A DNA stretch of 64,000 nt from Paenibacillus sedimenti (GTDB lineage: Bacteria > Bacillota > Bacilli > Paenibacillales > NBRC-103111): contig NZ_JACVVD010000004.1 of NCBI RefSeq assembly GCF_014534655.1, positions 496,001-560,000 of the forward strand, in the 5' to 3' direction. A program made the position numbers and the translations under genes. The notes below the pieces were generated by a model. That model was not told where the DNA came from. It searched no databases and was given only the letters and a program-made list of their open reading frames with translations. Below, piece by piece: positions 18,563 to 27,064 of this stretch (its first letter is position 1; the number at the start of each line of letters is the position of its first letter).

Positions 18563-20845
18563 ATGATGAAGGAAGCTGCGCCTAGTACGGTCGTACTGAA
18601 GGATCTTGGCATGCATCAAGTGGGGTTGACCGGAGCCTATCATGTGAATGCATTCGAGAAGGAAATGACTTATTTGATGAGCTATGATTCGGATCGTCTG
18701 CTGGTCGGTTTTCGTGAAGTGGCAGGATTGCCGGCCAAGGCCAAGATCTATCCCGGATGGGAAAATACGGAGATCAGAGGCCATACATTAGGCCACTATC
18801 TTACAGCCTGTGCTCAGGCTTATTCGCAGAATCAGAGCGCGGAGCTGCTTGCAAAGCTGGAATATATCGTGGCTGAATTGTCCGTCTGTCAGCTGGAAAG
18901 CGGGTACTTGTCTGCGTTTCCGGAGACGCTGTTCGATAATGTGGAGAACAGGAAGCCTGCCTGGGTTCCGTGGTATACGATGCACAAGATCATCGCCGGT
19001 CTGATCGACGTCTATGAAGGGACTCGAATCCAAACAGCCTATGACGTTGTGAATAAACTGGGGGATTGGGTAGCCGACCGCACCTCCGGATGGTCCAAGG
19101 ATTTGCAGGCTACCGTACTGGCTGTGGAATATGGCGGCATGAACGATTGCCTCTACAATCTGTTCAAATTGACGGGGAATAACCGCCACTTGGAAGCAGC
19201 CCATCAGTTTGACGAGCTTAGCTTGTTTGAGGCAATCCGGGAAGGCAAGGACATATTAAAAGGCAAGCATGCCAACACGATGATTCCCAAGTTCATAGGA
19301 GCCTTGAATCGCTATTTGACATTGGGAGAAAGTGAAGTGTTTTATCGGGAGGCTGCCGCAAGATTTTGGGATATGGTGGTCTATCACCACAGCTATATCA
19401 CAGGCGGAAACAGCGAATCCGAGCATTTTGGCGAGCCTGATCTTCTGGATGCCAAACGCAGCGATATCACTTGCGAAACCTGCAACAGCTACAATATGCT
19501 GAAGCTGACGAGGGAGCTGTTCAAGCTAACGCAAGATGTCAAATACGCTGATTTTTACGAGACTACTTATGTGAACGCCATTCTGTCCTCCCAGAATCCG
19601 GACACCGGGATGACGATGTATTTTCAGCCGATGGCAACGGGTTATTTCAAGATTTACAGCTCGCCGTTCGAGCATTTTTGGTGCTGTACCGGCACGGGCA
19701 TGGAAAGCTTTACGAAATTGAACGACAGCATCTATTTCCAACTGGATCAGCGGTTGTATGTGAATCAATATGTCAGCAGCCAGCTGGATTGGTCCGAACA
19801 AAAGGTGAAGATTATACAAACCACGGATCTCCCGTTCACCGATACGGTTCATCTGTCCGTTGAAACGACCGATCAGCAGGAGCAGCGTTTGTCCATTTAT
19901 CTGCGTGTGCCTTATTGGGCTGCAGGTGAGCTTTCGGTTGCTGTGAATGGCAAAGCCGTTCAACCGCAGGTTACGAATGGTTATGCGCTAATCGAACGGG
20001 TTTGGAAGAACGGCGATACCATTCAGGTCCAAATCCCGATGAAAGCCACTTACTCCTCCTTGCCGGATGCGCCGCATGTCGTCGGATTTAAGTACGGTCC
20101 AGTGGTATTAAGCGCCGCATTGGGCACTGACGATATGGTCGAATCCAGGACTGGCGTTATAGTGAGTATTCCGACCAAACGAATGATCGTGAAAGACTTT
20201 ATCACCCCTCAAGGTATGAGTGTCCAGGAGTGGTTAGACGGATTCGGTCAGCATTTCGTTCGCAAGAGCGGTGAATTAGCCTTTGTGCTCCGAAATACGG
20301 ATGAGGACGATCATCTGGTCTTTACGCCTCATTATAAGCAGCATAGTGAAAGATACGGGATCTATTGGAAATTTGTTGAGGCCGGTTCGGGTGATTTACA
20401 GGCGCATCTGGAGAAGAGCCGTAAGGAGCAGCTCCTCAGAGAGAATACCATCGATAGTGTACAGGTGGGCAATGACCAATATGAGCTGGAGCATCAGGTC
20501 AAGGGCGAGCTTACCCATGCGGGTACTTGGGAGGGCTTGAACGGCAGAAGAGCGGAAGCTGACGGATGGTTCAGTTATGAATTGAAGGTATCGCCTGAAC
20601 TAAGGAACGGTTTGTCGGTCACCTTCACCAATTGGCTCAGGGATCAAAGCTTGGAGATCTGGATTGACGGGAAACTGTTGAAAACCGAAACCTCACTGAA
20701 TAAGGGAAATCGGGAATTTTATGAGAAAACATTTGAAATCCCTGCGGATATGATTGCATCAGGTCAAGAATCGGTTGTGGTCAAGTTTGTACCTATTGGT
20801 GGTTTGAACGGTATTTATGGCATTCTTCGGTCCATAAAGCTGTAG
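18563..20845 (+). CDS. GH127/DUF1680-type glycoside hydrolase with extra C-terminal domain (760 aa)
   Basis: A second GH127-type enzyme. The cysteine/zinc centre is complete: Glu305-x-Cys307 (CETCNSYNM) and Cys374-Cys375 (HFWCCTGTGMESF). The catalytic (alpha/alpha)6 barrel ends near residue 400 and a beta-sandwich follows. The last 130 or so residues form an additional beta-rich domain, seen in long DUF1680 proteins, that may bind carbohydrate. There is no signal peptide. GGAGGG lies five bases before the start. Family members remove beta-L-arabinofuranosyl or similar residues, but the substrate of this long subgroup is not certain. It is divergent from an AraC regulator and ends before a strong bidirectional terminator. 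Confidence 0.87.
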   Translation: MMKEAAPSTVVLKDLGMHQVGLTGAYHVNAFEKEMTYLMSYDSDRLLVGFREVAGLPAKAKIYPGWENTEIRGHTLGHYLTACAQAYSQNQSAELLAKLEYIVAELSVCQLESGYLSAFPETLFDNVENRKPAWVPWYTMHKIIAGLIDVYEGTRIQTAYDVVNKLGDWVADRTSGWSKDLQATVLAVEYGGMNDCLYNLFKLTGNNRHLEAAHQFDELSLFEAIREGKDILKGKHANTMIPKFIGALNRYLTLGESEVFYREAAARFWDMVVYHHSYITGGNSESEHFGEPDLLDAKRSDITCETCNSYNMLKLTRELFKLTQDVKYADFYETTYVNAILSSQNPDTGMTMYFQPMATGYFKIYSSPFEHFWCCTGTGMESFTKLNDSIYFQLDQRLYVNQYVSSQLDWSEQKVKIIQTTDLPFTDTVHLSVETTDQQEQRLSIYLRVPYWAAGELSVAVNGKAVQPQVTNGYALIERVWKNGDTIQVQIPMKATYSSLPDAPHVVGFKYGPVVLSAALGTDDMVESRTGVIVSIPTKRMIVKDFITPQGMSVQEWLDGFGQHFVRKSGELAFVLRNTDEDDHLVFTPHYKQHSERYGIYWKFVEAGSGDLQAHLEKSRKEQLLRENTIDSVQVGNDQYELEHQVKGELTHAGTWEGLNGRRAEADGWFSYELKVSPELRNGLSVTFTNWLRDQSLEIWIDGKLLKTETSLNKGNREFYEKTFEIPADMIASGQESVVVKFVPIGGLNGIYGILRSIKL

Positions 20846-20921
20846 GTCATAAACCCTGGTCTTACAGGAAACCAAAAAAAGAAGCAGTGTCACATCCATC
20901 CTCTGATTTTAGAATCAATAA

Positions 20922-20960
20922 ATAAAACAGCCGTCATTCGCGGAATGACGGCTGTTTTAT
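20922..20960. terminator. bidirectional intrinsic terminator
   Basis: A perfect 18-base stem (ATAAAACAGCCGTCATTC and its complement) with a GCG loop, carrying A and T runs on both sides. It lies 76 bases after the GH127-type gene. Confidence 0.9.
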
Positions 20961-21087
20961 ATTAATTAAGTGTTGAAGTAGTAAACCGTTCAGCCACCCC
21001 GTACGGACATATTGGCCGTCCGCAAAAGATATATCGCATGAAAAGAAAATAGACCAGAAGACTCATGCATACTTGGCGCACAAAGAG

Positions 21088-21118
21088 GAAGGCCGGCCTG
21101 GATAACCAGCCGGCCTTC
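21088..21118 (-). terminator. intrinsic terminator of the secreted enzyme gene
   Basis: A ten-base stem (GAAGGCCGGC / GCCGGCCTTC) lies directly after the stop codon at 21121. The following U run on the minus strand is weak. Confidence 0.65.
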
Positions 21119-21120
21119 GT

Positions 21121-24100
21121 TCACCTCTTATAGAATTCCAATTCGGCCACATTGGCGTAACCGCCGTTCGGCGTATTATAACGCAGATAACGATAAGCCA
21201 TGTCGGTATTAATCGATACTCTATACCATTTGTAGTCATTGACGCCGCTGATGCTATACAAAGTAAAAAAGTTTGTGCCGTCATTAGAGCCTTGAATGAG
21301 CGCTCCGTTCATCCGATCGGCATGCCCCGTTCTCGGATAAAACTTAACGCTGCCGATTGCCTCTTCATTCCCCGCACCCAGGTCGACCCTAACCCAACCA
21401 TTAGCAGTCTTCGAGTCGGGAGAAGTGGCCGTATTACCGTCAAAAGCGTGCCATCCGTTCTGGGCGGCATTGAATTTGTTATTCCAGGAAATGGACGAGG
21501 CGATAACCATTGGTTGCGTGAGCTGAACTTTCTCCTGAGGAATTAACTTGAGCGCCGCAAGCAAGTTCGCTGTTGCCGCATCAATCTCTTCCTGGGTCGA
21601 ATATGCATTGTCGTACACCGATCGCGCATTCGACATTTCCGCCTGAAGCGCTGCTACGCTCGCCTGCGAGTAAAAATCGGTGTCGGCTGCGGCCGCTTCC
21701 TGAAGCAGCACCTCAAGAAGCGTCTTATCGTTCACCTTTTTATAGAATTCCAGCTCCCCCGCATTAGCGAATCCGTTATTCGGCGTATAATAGCGCAGAT
21801 AACGATAAGCCGTGTCGGTATTGATCAATGCCGTATACCATTTGAGCTCGTTGACGCCGTTGATGGTATGCAGAGTGACGAAGTTTGTGCCGTCATTGGA
21901 ACCTTGGATAAGCGCTCCGTTCATCCGGTCAACATTTCCCGTTCTCGGATAAAACCTGACTTTAGCGATGGCCTGTGCGTTCCCTGCGCCCAGATCGACC
22001 CTAACCCAACCATCACCGGTCTTCGTATCGGGAGAAGTGGCCGTATCGCCGTCAAAAGCGCGCCAACCGTTCTGGGCGGCATTGAATTTGTTGTCCCAGG
22101 AAATGGATGAAGCGGCAACCATCGATTGCGCGATCTGAACTTTCAGGTCAACTAACGGTACCAACGCTGCCTCCGCCTTGGCAATCTCGGCTGCAAGATC
22201 CGTTATTTCGGTGCCCGCCTGGGCCGCCTCCGCTTCGATCCGCTCCACTTCCTTCTCATACAGGTAATAGCTGCCCTGCGTGTAGTCTGCGGACGGCGGA
22301 ACCTGGGTGATGGTTATGCGATCCAGATGGAATGCCTTCGATGCGCCCCCGATAAACACTCGCATTGCCTGAACGCCGGCAGTTAACTGGACCGTATCGT
22401 CCACGGTATAGGTTTTCCAAACCGATGCTCCTCCGGTGCCCGGCAATGCGACGTCGTTTGTCGCATCCGTACCGTTAAAAGCAAACCTGATCGCGCCGCC
22501 GTCGGCTGCCGCAGCATACCGAACATGGAGCCTGTAACTTCCGGTTTCCGGCACATGAACGGAATACGTGAACCATTCGCCGTTCTCCAAATCCGTAAGC
22601 GCATATCCGCCGGCGCCGTTGGCCCCAATGTCTACGCCATCCTTGCGGTATTCTCCGAAGGAGTTGCCGGATGTCACATCATGGTACGTATGCCCTTCTC
22701 CGTCGATCGGGAAGTGGTCATAATTTTCAGCTTCAATATTTGCAGGCAGTACATTCATGCTGTAAACGGGAAGAGCGTTCTCAAATCCGCTGATCGGATC
22801 GCCGGCCATGAATGCCGGTCTGCGGAAGGTCAGGGTGCCCCAACCCGGCTGATCAAGGGTGTTATAGCCGGCTTTCTCGTAGCCTGCAAGAGCGATCGAG
22901 GTGTCTCTCCCTCTTTCCGTCCAAAGCGCCTCGTCCCCCATCCCCATCCTGACTTTGAAATGAGCGACCGCCTGTTCGTAAACCGGTCTGCCGCCTGCAA
23001 AAGCTCCCCGGCTCACCTTCGAAGTATCACTCCATTCATAATACGGGCTGATTTTTGTGGAATACCATCTTCCCGTTCGATCCAGGCGTTGGATGAAGTT
23101 ATCCGGCTCCCACGGAGTGGGCTGATCAGGGAAAGAAGCTACGTAGGACGTATTGTACTTTGACATGAATTCATACCCTTTGAGCAGCCGGTTATCGAGC
23201 ATATTCCAAACGTCGTAGCCCTGATTCCAGGCTACTTCGGCGATTCCTGCGGCTGTCGCCAGTCCGAAGAAAGCATGCTGCTGATCGCGCGAGCTTTCCT
23301 GATTTTGTCCGTTTTCCCAAATATAATTTGCCAATGTGCCGTTATAGCCGTAATCCGGAATCGTTCCTATCGAACCCCGATGCTTGTAGTTATAGAAATA
23401 TCCGGAGTCGCCTATCCATGCTCCCGACGGAGACGGACCCGAAGCATACGGCATATCGCCGGGTTTATGCGGCTGGCCAGTGAAATATCGCAGCGCTCTT
23501 TCATACATCGTCCGATTATCCAGAAAGATGCCCATGGTAAGCATCGCTCTCCAGGCGATCATATCCTGGTTGCCGTGACGTGCCGCATCGCCGTTCCAAA
23601 GTCGCCAGTAGAATGTCCCATTATTCCAACTAAGGGACTCGGGAAAGCCTGTGCTGGAGTAGCCGGGATAAACGAGCATATCCTTAAACTTTTGCAAATC
23701 GGCAGGAGCCCAGCCGTCATACGTGCTCTTGATGATTTCGGCCGCTTCCGCCAGTTTCCAGGCGTACAGCCCGGCGTTTAACGCGCCCGTGCCTTCGGGG
23801 TCAACATTGGTCAAATTGCTCCACGTATTAAAGATTTGAATCGCTTTGTCGGCGTGGCGCTTATCCCCTGTAATGGCCCACATCAATGCATTCAGGTAGG
23901 CTGCGTTTACATCCAATTCAAACGCTCCGCCGTTGGTCCCTCCCCTTTTAACGTAAGTGATGCTCGGGTTTCCACGCACCGTATAGTTATAACTTGATTT
24001 GTAATCGGCTTTCATGTCTTTGAACGAAGTCAGCCACGGCTCGACTCCGGCTTTTACCATGTACTTCATTCGCTCCAGATCGGATTTTTTAAACAGCCCT

Positions 24101-24768
24101 CCGGGATGCACGAAACCTGCATCACTTTGGTTAGCCGCATCTGCGGAAACGGGATTTTCCTGGAAGGTGGCGTCCGTTTTGCCGACCGGGGTGGTGATCG
24201 GGTCTATACGCAGAACGAAACCCGAATGTCTGATGTATCGGTCAGGAACCGTATAGGACTGGTAAGACACCGCCGTGCTTTCCGCCAAGCCGGGAACCTT
24301 CTTGAAGGTCGCAGCCGCTTTAAAGCGATCGGTTCCATCATTTCGCTCCAGCTTGGCGAGAGAATTGTTATCGGTTATATAATACCCGGGCATGTTTGCG
24401 GATTCAAAAGAAACATAGCCTTCGCCGCCCGCCAAACCAGGTACGATTTTCCATTGCGCATCCTCCTCCGGGTCGACACTCGGGTCAATTCTCAAGGAAA
24501 AATCAGCTGCATGTCTGACATTCCTGTCGGGAGAATTGTAGGATTGCAGCGTATTATATACGCTGTTCGTAACGGTGGTATACGTGCTGTTCGTAACGCT
24601 CGATTGCATCGTGGTATACGTGCTGTCCGTAACGCTCGATTCCGCATATGCTTTCGGCATGCCGCTTTCGGGCATTGCTACTGACGGGAATAATTGAAGA
24701 AGTAGGGCAATAACCAGAAATGCTGCTGCGCCTTTCCGTTTCGCGGTTTTAATTATAGAAGCCATCAT
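21121..24768 (-). CDS. secreted multidomain alginate-lyase-like protein with CBM42-like, CBM6 and two F5/8C domains (1215 aa)
   Basis: A large extracellular polysaccharide-degrading protein. A signal peptide ends near residue 42 (AYA). Three degenerate repeats of S-V-T-x-S-x-Y-T-T fill residues 45-76. An AbfB/CBM42-like beta-trefoil with two visible SY-x-PDR-(V/I)RH motifs spans about 75-205. An (alpha/alpha) alginate-lyase-like domain (PF05426 type) covers about 220-530 with HPGGLFKKSDLERM, WNNGTFYWRLWNGDAARHGNQD-region residues and RDQQHAFFGLA. A CBM6-like domain (about 675-822) and two nearly identical F5/8C (discoidin) domains (about 880-1010 and 1085-1215) follow, separated by a FIVAR-like helical linker. 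It was placed from motifs only, so the exact polysaccharide is unknown. CBM42 binding suggests arabinofuranose-decorated polymers. No LPXTG or S-layer anchor is seen. A c-di-GMP riboswitch and a 21-codon ORF precede it. Confidence 0.85.
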   Translation of the reverse strand: MMASIIKTAKRKGAAAFLVIALLLQLFPSVAMPESGMPKAYAESSVTDSTYTTMQSSVTNSTYTTVTNSVYNTLQSYNSPDRNVRHAADFSLRIDPSVDPEEDAQWKIVPGLAGGEGYVSFESANMPGYYITDNNSLAKLERNDGTDRFKAAATFKKVPGLAESTAVSYQSYTVPDRYIRHSGFVLRIDPITTPVGKTDATFQENPVSADAANQSDAGFVHPGGLFKKSDLERMKYMVKAGVEPWLTSFKDMKADYKSSYNYTVRGNPSITYVKRGGTNGGAFELDVNAAYLNALMWAITGDKRHADKAIQIFNTWSNLTNVDPEGTGALNAGLYAWKLAEAAEIIKSTYDGWAPADLQKFKDMLVYPGYSSTGFPESLSWNNGTFYWRLWNGDAARHGNQDMIAWRAMLTMGIFLDNRTMYERALRYFTGQPHKPGDMPYASGPSPSGAWIGDSGYFYNYKHRGSIGTIPDYGYNGTLANYIWENGQNQESSRDQQHAFFGLATAAGIAEVAWNQGYDVWNMLDNRLLKGYEFMSKYNTSYVASFPDQPTPWEPDNFIQRLDRTGRWYSTKISPYYEWSDTSKVSRGAFAGGRPVYEQAVAHFKVRMGMGDEALWTERGRDTSIALAGYEKAGYNTLDQPGWGTLTFRRPAFMAGDPISGFENALPVYSMNVLPANIEAENYDHFPIDGEGHTYHDVTSGNSFGEYRKDGVDIGANGAGGYALTDLENGEWFTYSVHVPETGSYRLHVRYAAAADGGAIRFAFNGTDATNDVALPGTGGASVWKTYTVDDTVQLTAGVQAMRVFIGGASKAFHLDRITITQVPPSADYTQGSYYLYEKEVERIEAEAAQAGTEITDLAAEIAKAEAALVPLVDLKVQIAQSMVAASSISWDNKFNAAQNGWRAFDGDTATSPDTKTGDGWVRVDLGAGNAQAIAKVRFYPRTGNVDRMNGALIQGSNDGTNFVTLHTINGVNELKWYTALINTDTAYRYLRYYTPNNGFANAGELEFYKKVNDKTLLEVLLQEAAAADTDFYSQASVAALQAEMSNARSVYDNAYSTQEEIDAATANLLAALKLIPQEKVQLTQPMVIASSISWNNKFNAAQNGWHAFDGNTATSPDSKTANGWVRVDLGAGNEEAIGSVKFYPRTGHADRMNGALIQGSNDGTNFFTLYSISGVNDYKWYRVSINTDMAYRYLRYNTPNGGYANVAELEFYKR
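21124..21516 (-). repeat. F5/8C domain duplication, copy 2
   Basis: It encodes residues 1085-1215 of the secreted enzyme and is nearly the same at DNA level as the copy at 21739-22131. Shared stretches include RMNGALIQGSNDGTNF and NKFNAAQNGW. Such close DNA identity points to recent duplication or ongoing conversion. Confidence 0.85.
21739..22131 (-). repeat. F5/8C domain duplication, copy 1
   Basis: It encodes residues 880-1010 of the secreted enzyme and is the partner of 21124-21516. The FIVAR-like linker between the copies is not duplicated. Confidence 0.85.
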
Positions 24769-24792
24769 TTATTTCTCTCCTTCCAATCGGAG

Positions 24793-24858
24793 TTATTTGT
24801 AGGTTCTCTTGTTCGCAAAACCCGGCATCGCCGAAGTGTTGACCGGGATTTTGTTCAT
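24793..24858 (-). CDS. 21-codon leader ORF between riboswitch and enzyme gene
   Basis: An ATG preceded by GGAGGAAAGGAG opens a 21-residue frame (MNKIPVNTSAMPGFANKRTY plus Lys) ending in TAA, 24 bases before the start of the secreted enzyme gene. It lies after the riboswitch terminator, so it is made only when transcription reads through. The DNA inside it forms a CCCGG/CCGGG hairpin. The good ribosome-binding site favours translation. A role as a leader peptide coupling translation to the enzyme gene is inference. It could also be a chance ORF. Confidence 0.4.
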   Translation of the reverse strand: MNKIPVNTSAMPGFANKRTYK

Positions 24859-24885
24859 CGACTCCTTTCCTCCTCGTGATTCTAT

Positions 24886-24922
24886 GTAAAAAAGGACCAT
24901 CCTGAAATCAGGAGGGTCCTTT
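24886..24922 (-). terminator. riboswitch expression-platform terminator
   Basis: AAGGACC and CCTG arms pair with CAGG and GGTCCTT on the minus strand, followed by seven T residues. It stands directly after the c-di-GMP aptamer and before the leader ORF. An AAGGAC copy in the aptamer's 3' side could compete for pairing with the terminator's 3' arm. Confidence 0.85.
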
Positions 24923-24931
24923 GATGTCCCC

Positions 24932-25028
24932 GTCCTTCGGTAGCTGGCTGGCTTGCGGCTTCAATACACCGCAGTTACGCCCCTATAGCTTTGCGTCGCT
25001 GGCTTTCGCCAGGTTTGCCATTGTCGGA
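24932..25028 (-). ncRNA. cyclic di-GMP-I (GEMM-I) riboswitch aptamer
   Basis: Read on the minus strand, the element has the fixed landmarks of the class I c-di-GMP aptamer in order: GGCAAACC, a GAAA-capped hairpin (CTGGC GAAA GCCAG), GACGCAAAGC, a GGGG segment, a second hairpin (TGCGGTGTATTGAAGCCGCA), GCCAGC and ACCGAAGG. The GACGCAAAGC junction and the GAAA tetraloop, with its receptor in the other stem, are the diagnostic features. Binding of c-di-GMP would switch the following terminator and thus the secreted enzyme gene at 21121-24768. Whether the ligand turns expression on or off cannot be settled by eye. Confidence 0.88.
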
Positions 25029-25333
25029 ACTTGTTGTCGAAATGATATATATTACTAAAGTTTAGTCGATTAATATTAGTAACTACATCGTAATTCTCCA
25101 TTGTATGAAATGTAAATGGTTATTTATACTTATTTTCGATAAGGCGATTCAGGACTTATTTCTCAAGCACCTCGATCCTCCCTTATTCATTGCCAATGCC
25201 ATAGACAACCTTCATTCTGCCTGCCTCTATAGCGCTATTACGTATTTAAATTCGTTTTCAAGACGATAGAGGTGACGGTCTTTTTGCTTCCGCGTTATGC
25301 CGATCATCTCTAAGCAAGCACCTTCGACACAAC
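25029..25333. other. upstream region of the riboswitch transcript
   Basis: No gene seen. The promoter for the riboswitch RNA must lie here. The region is AT-rich, with a 13-base palindrome ACTAAAGTTTAGT at 25054-25066 that may be an operator. No box pair was convincing enough to call. Confidence 0.4.
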
Positions 25334-25365
25334 AAGCGGCCGATCCCTCGATGGGACGGCCGCTT
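25334..25365 (-). terminator. intrinsic terminator of the GH105 operon
   Basis: AAGCGGCCG and TCCC arms pair with GGGA and CGGCCGCTT directly after the stop at 25370. The T run on the minus strand is weak. Confidence 0.7.
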
Positions 25366-25369
25366 TCGT

Positions 25370-27064
25370 TCAATTCAATAGAGCATCGAGTACATCCGGC
25401 TTCGCCGGGATGCGCAGCGTCAGTGCGTCCGACTCGCCGAACTGCGCCGTACCTTCAACGCCATCAGGGTGCTGCCGGACTTCCTTAAGCATAGCCTGAT
25501 CGGTATCCGCGACCGAGAACGCGAACAGAAAGCATGCGTTTGGAATTTGATGAAAATCAAACGCCGCAGGCTCGCCGGAATGGATAACCAGGTCAACACA
25601 GGTTTGTCGGCCATCCCTGGAAATCTCCCACCGGAAGTCCGTTTCCCCGTCCATTAAGCAGTAAAGCTTATCAATCGCGACGCTAATTCCGGCAATACGA
25701 ACCCGCACGCGATCTTCATGCTCCACTAAGTCAATATGATCCTGGCATCCGCCGATCTCGAACCGGAGCCGCAGATCAGAAGCCGTAATACGGCCATGAA
25801 CCTTATCCAGGTTCGGATGCGTTCCGCCGCCATCCGTTGCGAAATTCACGCCGAACAGCGCATTCCCGCGATGCTGTAGGCCCGTGAAGACAGCAGACGA
25901 GTAATCGTAGCCGTCGTGAAGAGCCCGGAAGTGCACATAGGTGCAATGCGCCCCGTTCGCCACATAGGCAAGCAGGTTCCGGCGCTGATTCCACATGATG
26001 CCCGAGCTGAAGGTGCCGAAGGCGAGACCGGCGTTCATGTACATGCTCGCGCGTTTCTCCTTGGAACCGTCCTTTTGCCGGGAAACGATCTGATGAAGCT
26101 CCCTTTCGCCGATATCCTGAAATAGCGAAACATATTTCTCGGGACATTTGATGTCGTTGCCATACCACGTAATGCCGAAAGTAAAGCCGCCTTCCGGAAC
26201 CAGCTGGACCTTCCCGTCGCTCGCATATTGCAGAAAAGACAGCTTCTCGGGCGGAAGCAGCGTTTCATAGGCCCTGCTGTGCGGTCCCGACCACTGCAGA
26301 AGCAGCGGATGAAAATGATACGCCATCATCCCCCAGGCCAGCTCGAGCAGTTCCTCCGCCATGGCCCGCGCTTCGGGGATGCGTGTTTCCGTCGCAATGC
26401 TCGACAGCTCCTCGATCGCGACGATCGTATAAGTCGGGCTGTTGTACTCGGTGAAGGTGCCTTGTTCCCTCGTATATTGGCAAAGCCGTTCCAGCCTGTC
26501 GAAGCCATAGGTCCGATAACGTTCATCACCAAAGCTCTCGCCAGCGATCAAGGTGACGAACGCGCCCATGATCGCAATATTGGTGTAGCCCGGACCAACG
26601 TTCCGTTCGATGATCGCATCGCAACTGTTGCGAACGGCCATCTTCGTCCGCTCCAGCAGGGCAGGCGGGAATAAATCCCCGTGCCTGACGATGGCGAGCA
26701 GCAGCTGCTTTCCGCAGAAATCGGCCCAGTTCCAGTCCGGCGGCGACATTTGCGCAAGCGGCTCCTCATAGAACCATGACCAGATGCCGAACGTAGGCGA
26801 CGCCGGATCGGCGTCCTGCAGCGAAACGACCTGCTCGATAATGGCAAATGCCCGATCGCGATATTCCGGCAATTCGCTGTCTAGCAATGCGACCGCATAC
26901 AGAAGCGCTTCCCGTGTCGGATGGACAAAATCGGCCTGCTTGATCGTCGTATGATACCCAGGGCTTTTGAAAGGCCTGCGCACCATGCGGAGCTCTGGGT
27001 TATATCCTTTGTGCCAGGAATTCAACGTTGCGAGAAAATACGGATGCCACTTTTTTGCCGTCAT
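25370..27064 (-). CDS. unrecognised enzyme-like protein, probable alpha/alpha-toroid (564 aa)
   Basis: I do not recognise the family with certainty. The first 320 residues are helix-rich with repeated aromatic/acidic motifs (WSWFYEEP, DWNWADFCGKQLLLA, GPGYTNIAIMGA, GTFTEYNSPTYT), as in (alpha/alpha)6 glycoside hydrolases and polysaccharide lyases. The last 240 look beta-rich (GLAFGTFSSGIMWNQRRN, HFRALHDGYDYS), which recalls lyases with a C-terminal beta-sandwich. There is no signal peptide. The start at 27064 has GAGGGAG upstream and overlaps the regulator's TGA by four bases (ATGA), so translation is coupled. It is the last gene of the GH105 operon. The context suggests it cleaves uronate-containing oligosaccharides entering through the operon's importer. 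That role is inference. Confidence 0.65.
   Translation of the reverse strand: MTAKKWHPYFLATLNSWHKGYNPELRMVRRPFKSPGYHTTIKQADFVHPTREALLYAVALLDSELPEYRDRAFAIIEQVVSLQDADPASPTFGIWSWFYEEPLAQMSPPDWNWADFCGKQLLLAIVRHGDLFPPALLERTKMAVRNSCDAIIERNVGPGYTNIAIMGAFVTLIAGESFGDERYRTYGFDRLERLCQYTREQGTFTEYNSPTYTIVAIEELSSIATETRIPEARAMAEELLELAWGMMAYHFHPLLLQWSGPHSRAYETLLPPEKLSFLQYASDGKVQLVPEGGFTFGITWYGNDIKCPEKYVSLFQDIGERELHQIVSRQKDGSKEKRASMYMNAGLAFGTFSSGIMWNQRRNLLAYVANGAHCTYVHFRALHDGYDYSSAVFTGLQHRGNALFGVNFATDGGGTHPNLDKVHGRITASDLRLRFEIGGCQDHIDLVEHEDRVRVRIAGISVAIDKLYCLMDGETDFRWEISRDGRQTCVDLVIHSGEPAAFDFHQIPNACFLFAFSVADTDQAMLKEVRQHPDGVEGTAQFGESDALTLRIPAKPDVLDALLN

Noticed and set aside
20846..21087. Small RNA or gene between the GH127-type gene and the secreted enzyme
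   Set aside because: Only terminator hairpins were found; no promoter or conserved structure beyond them.
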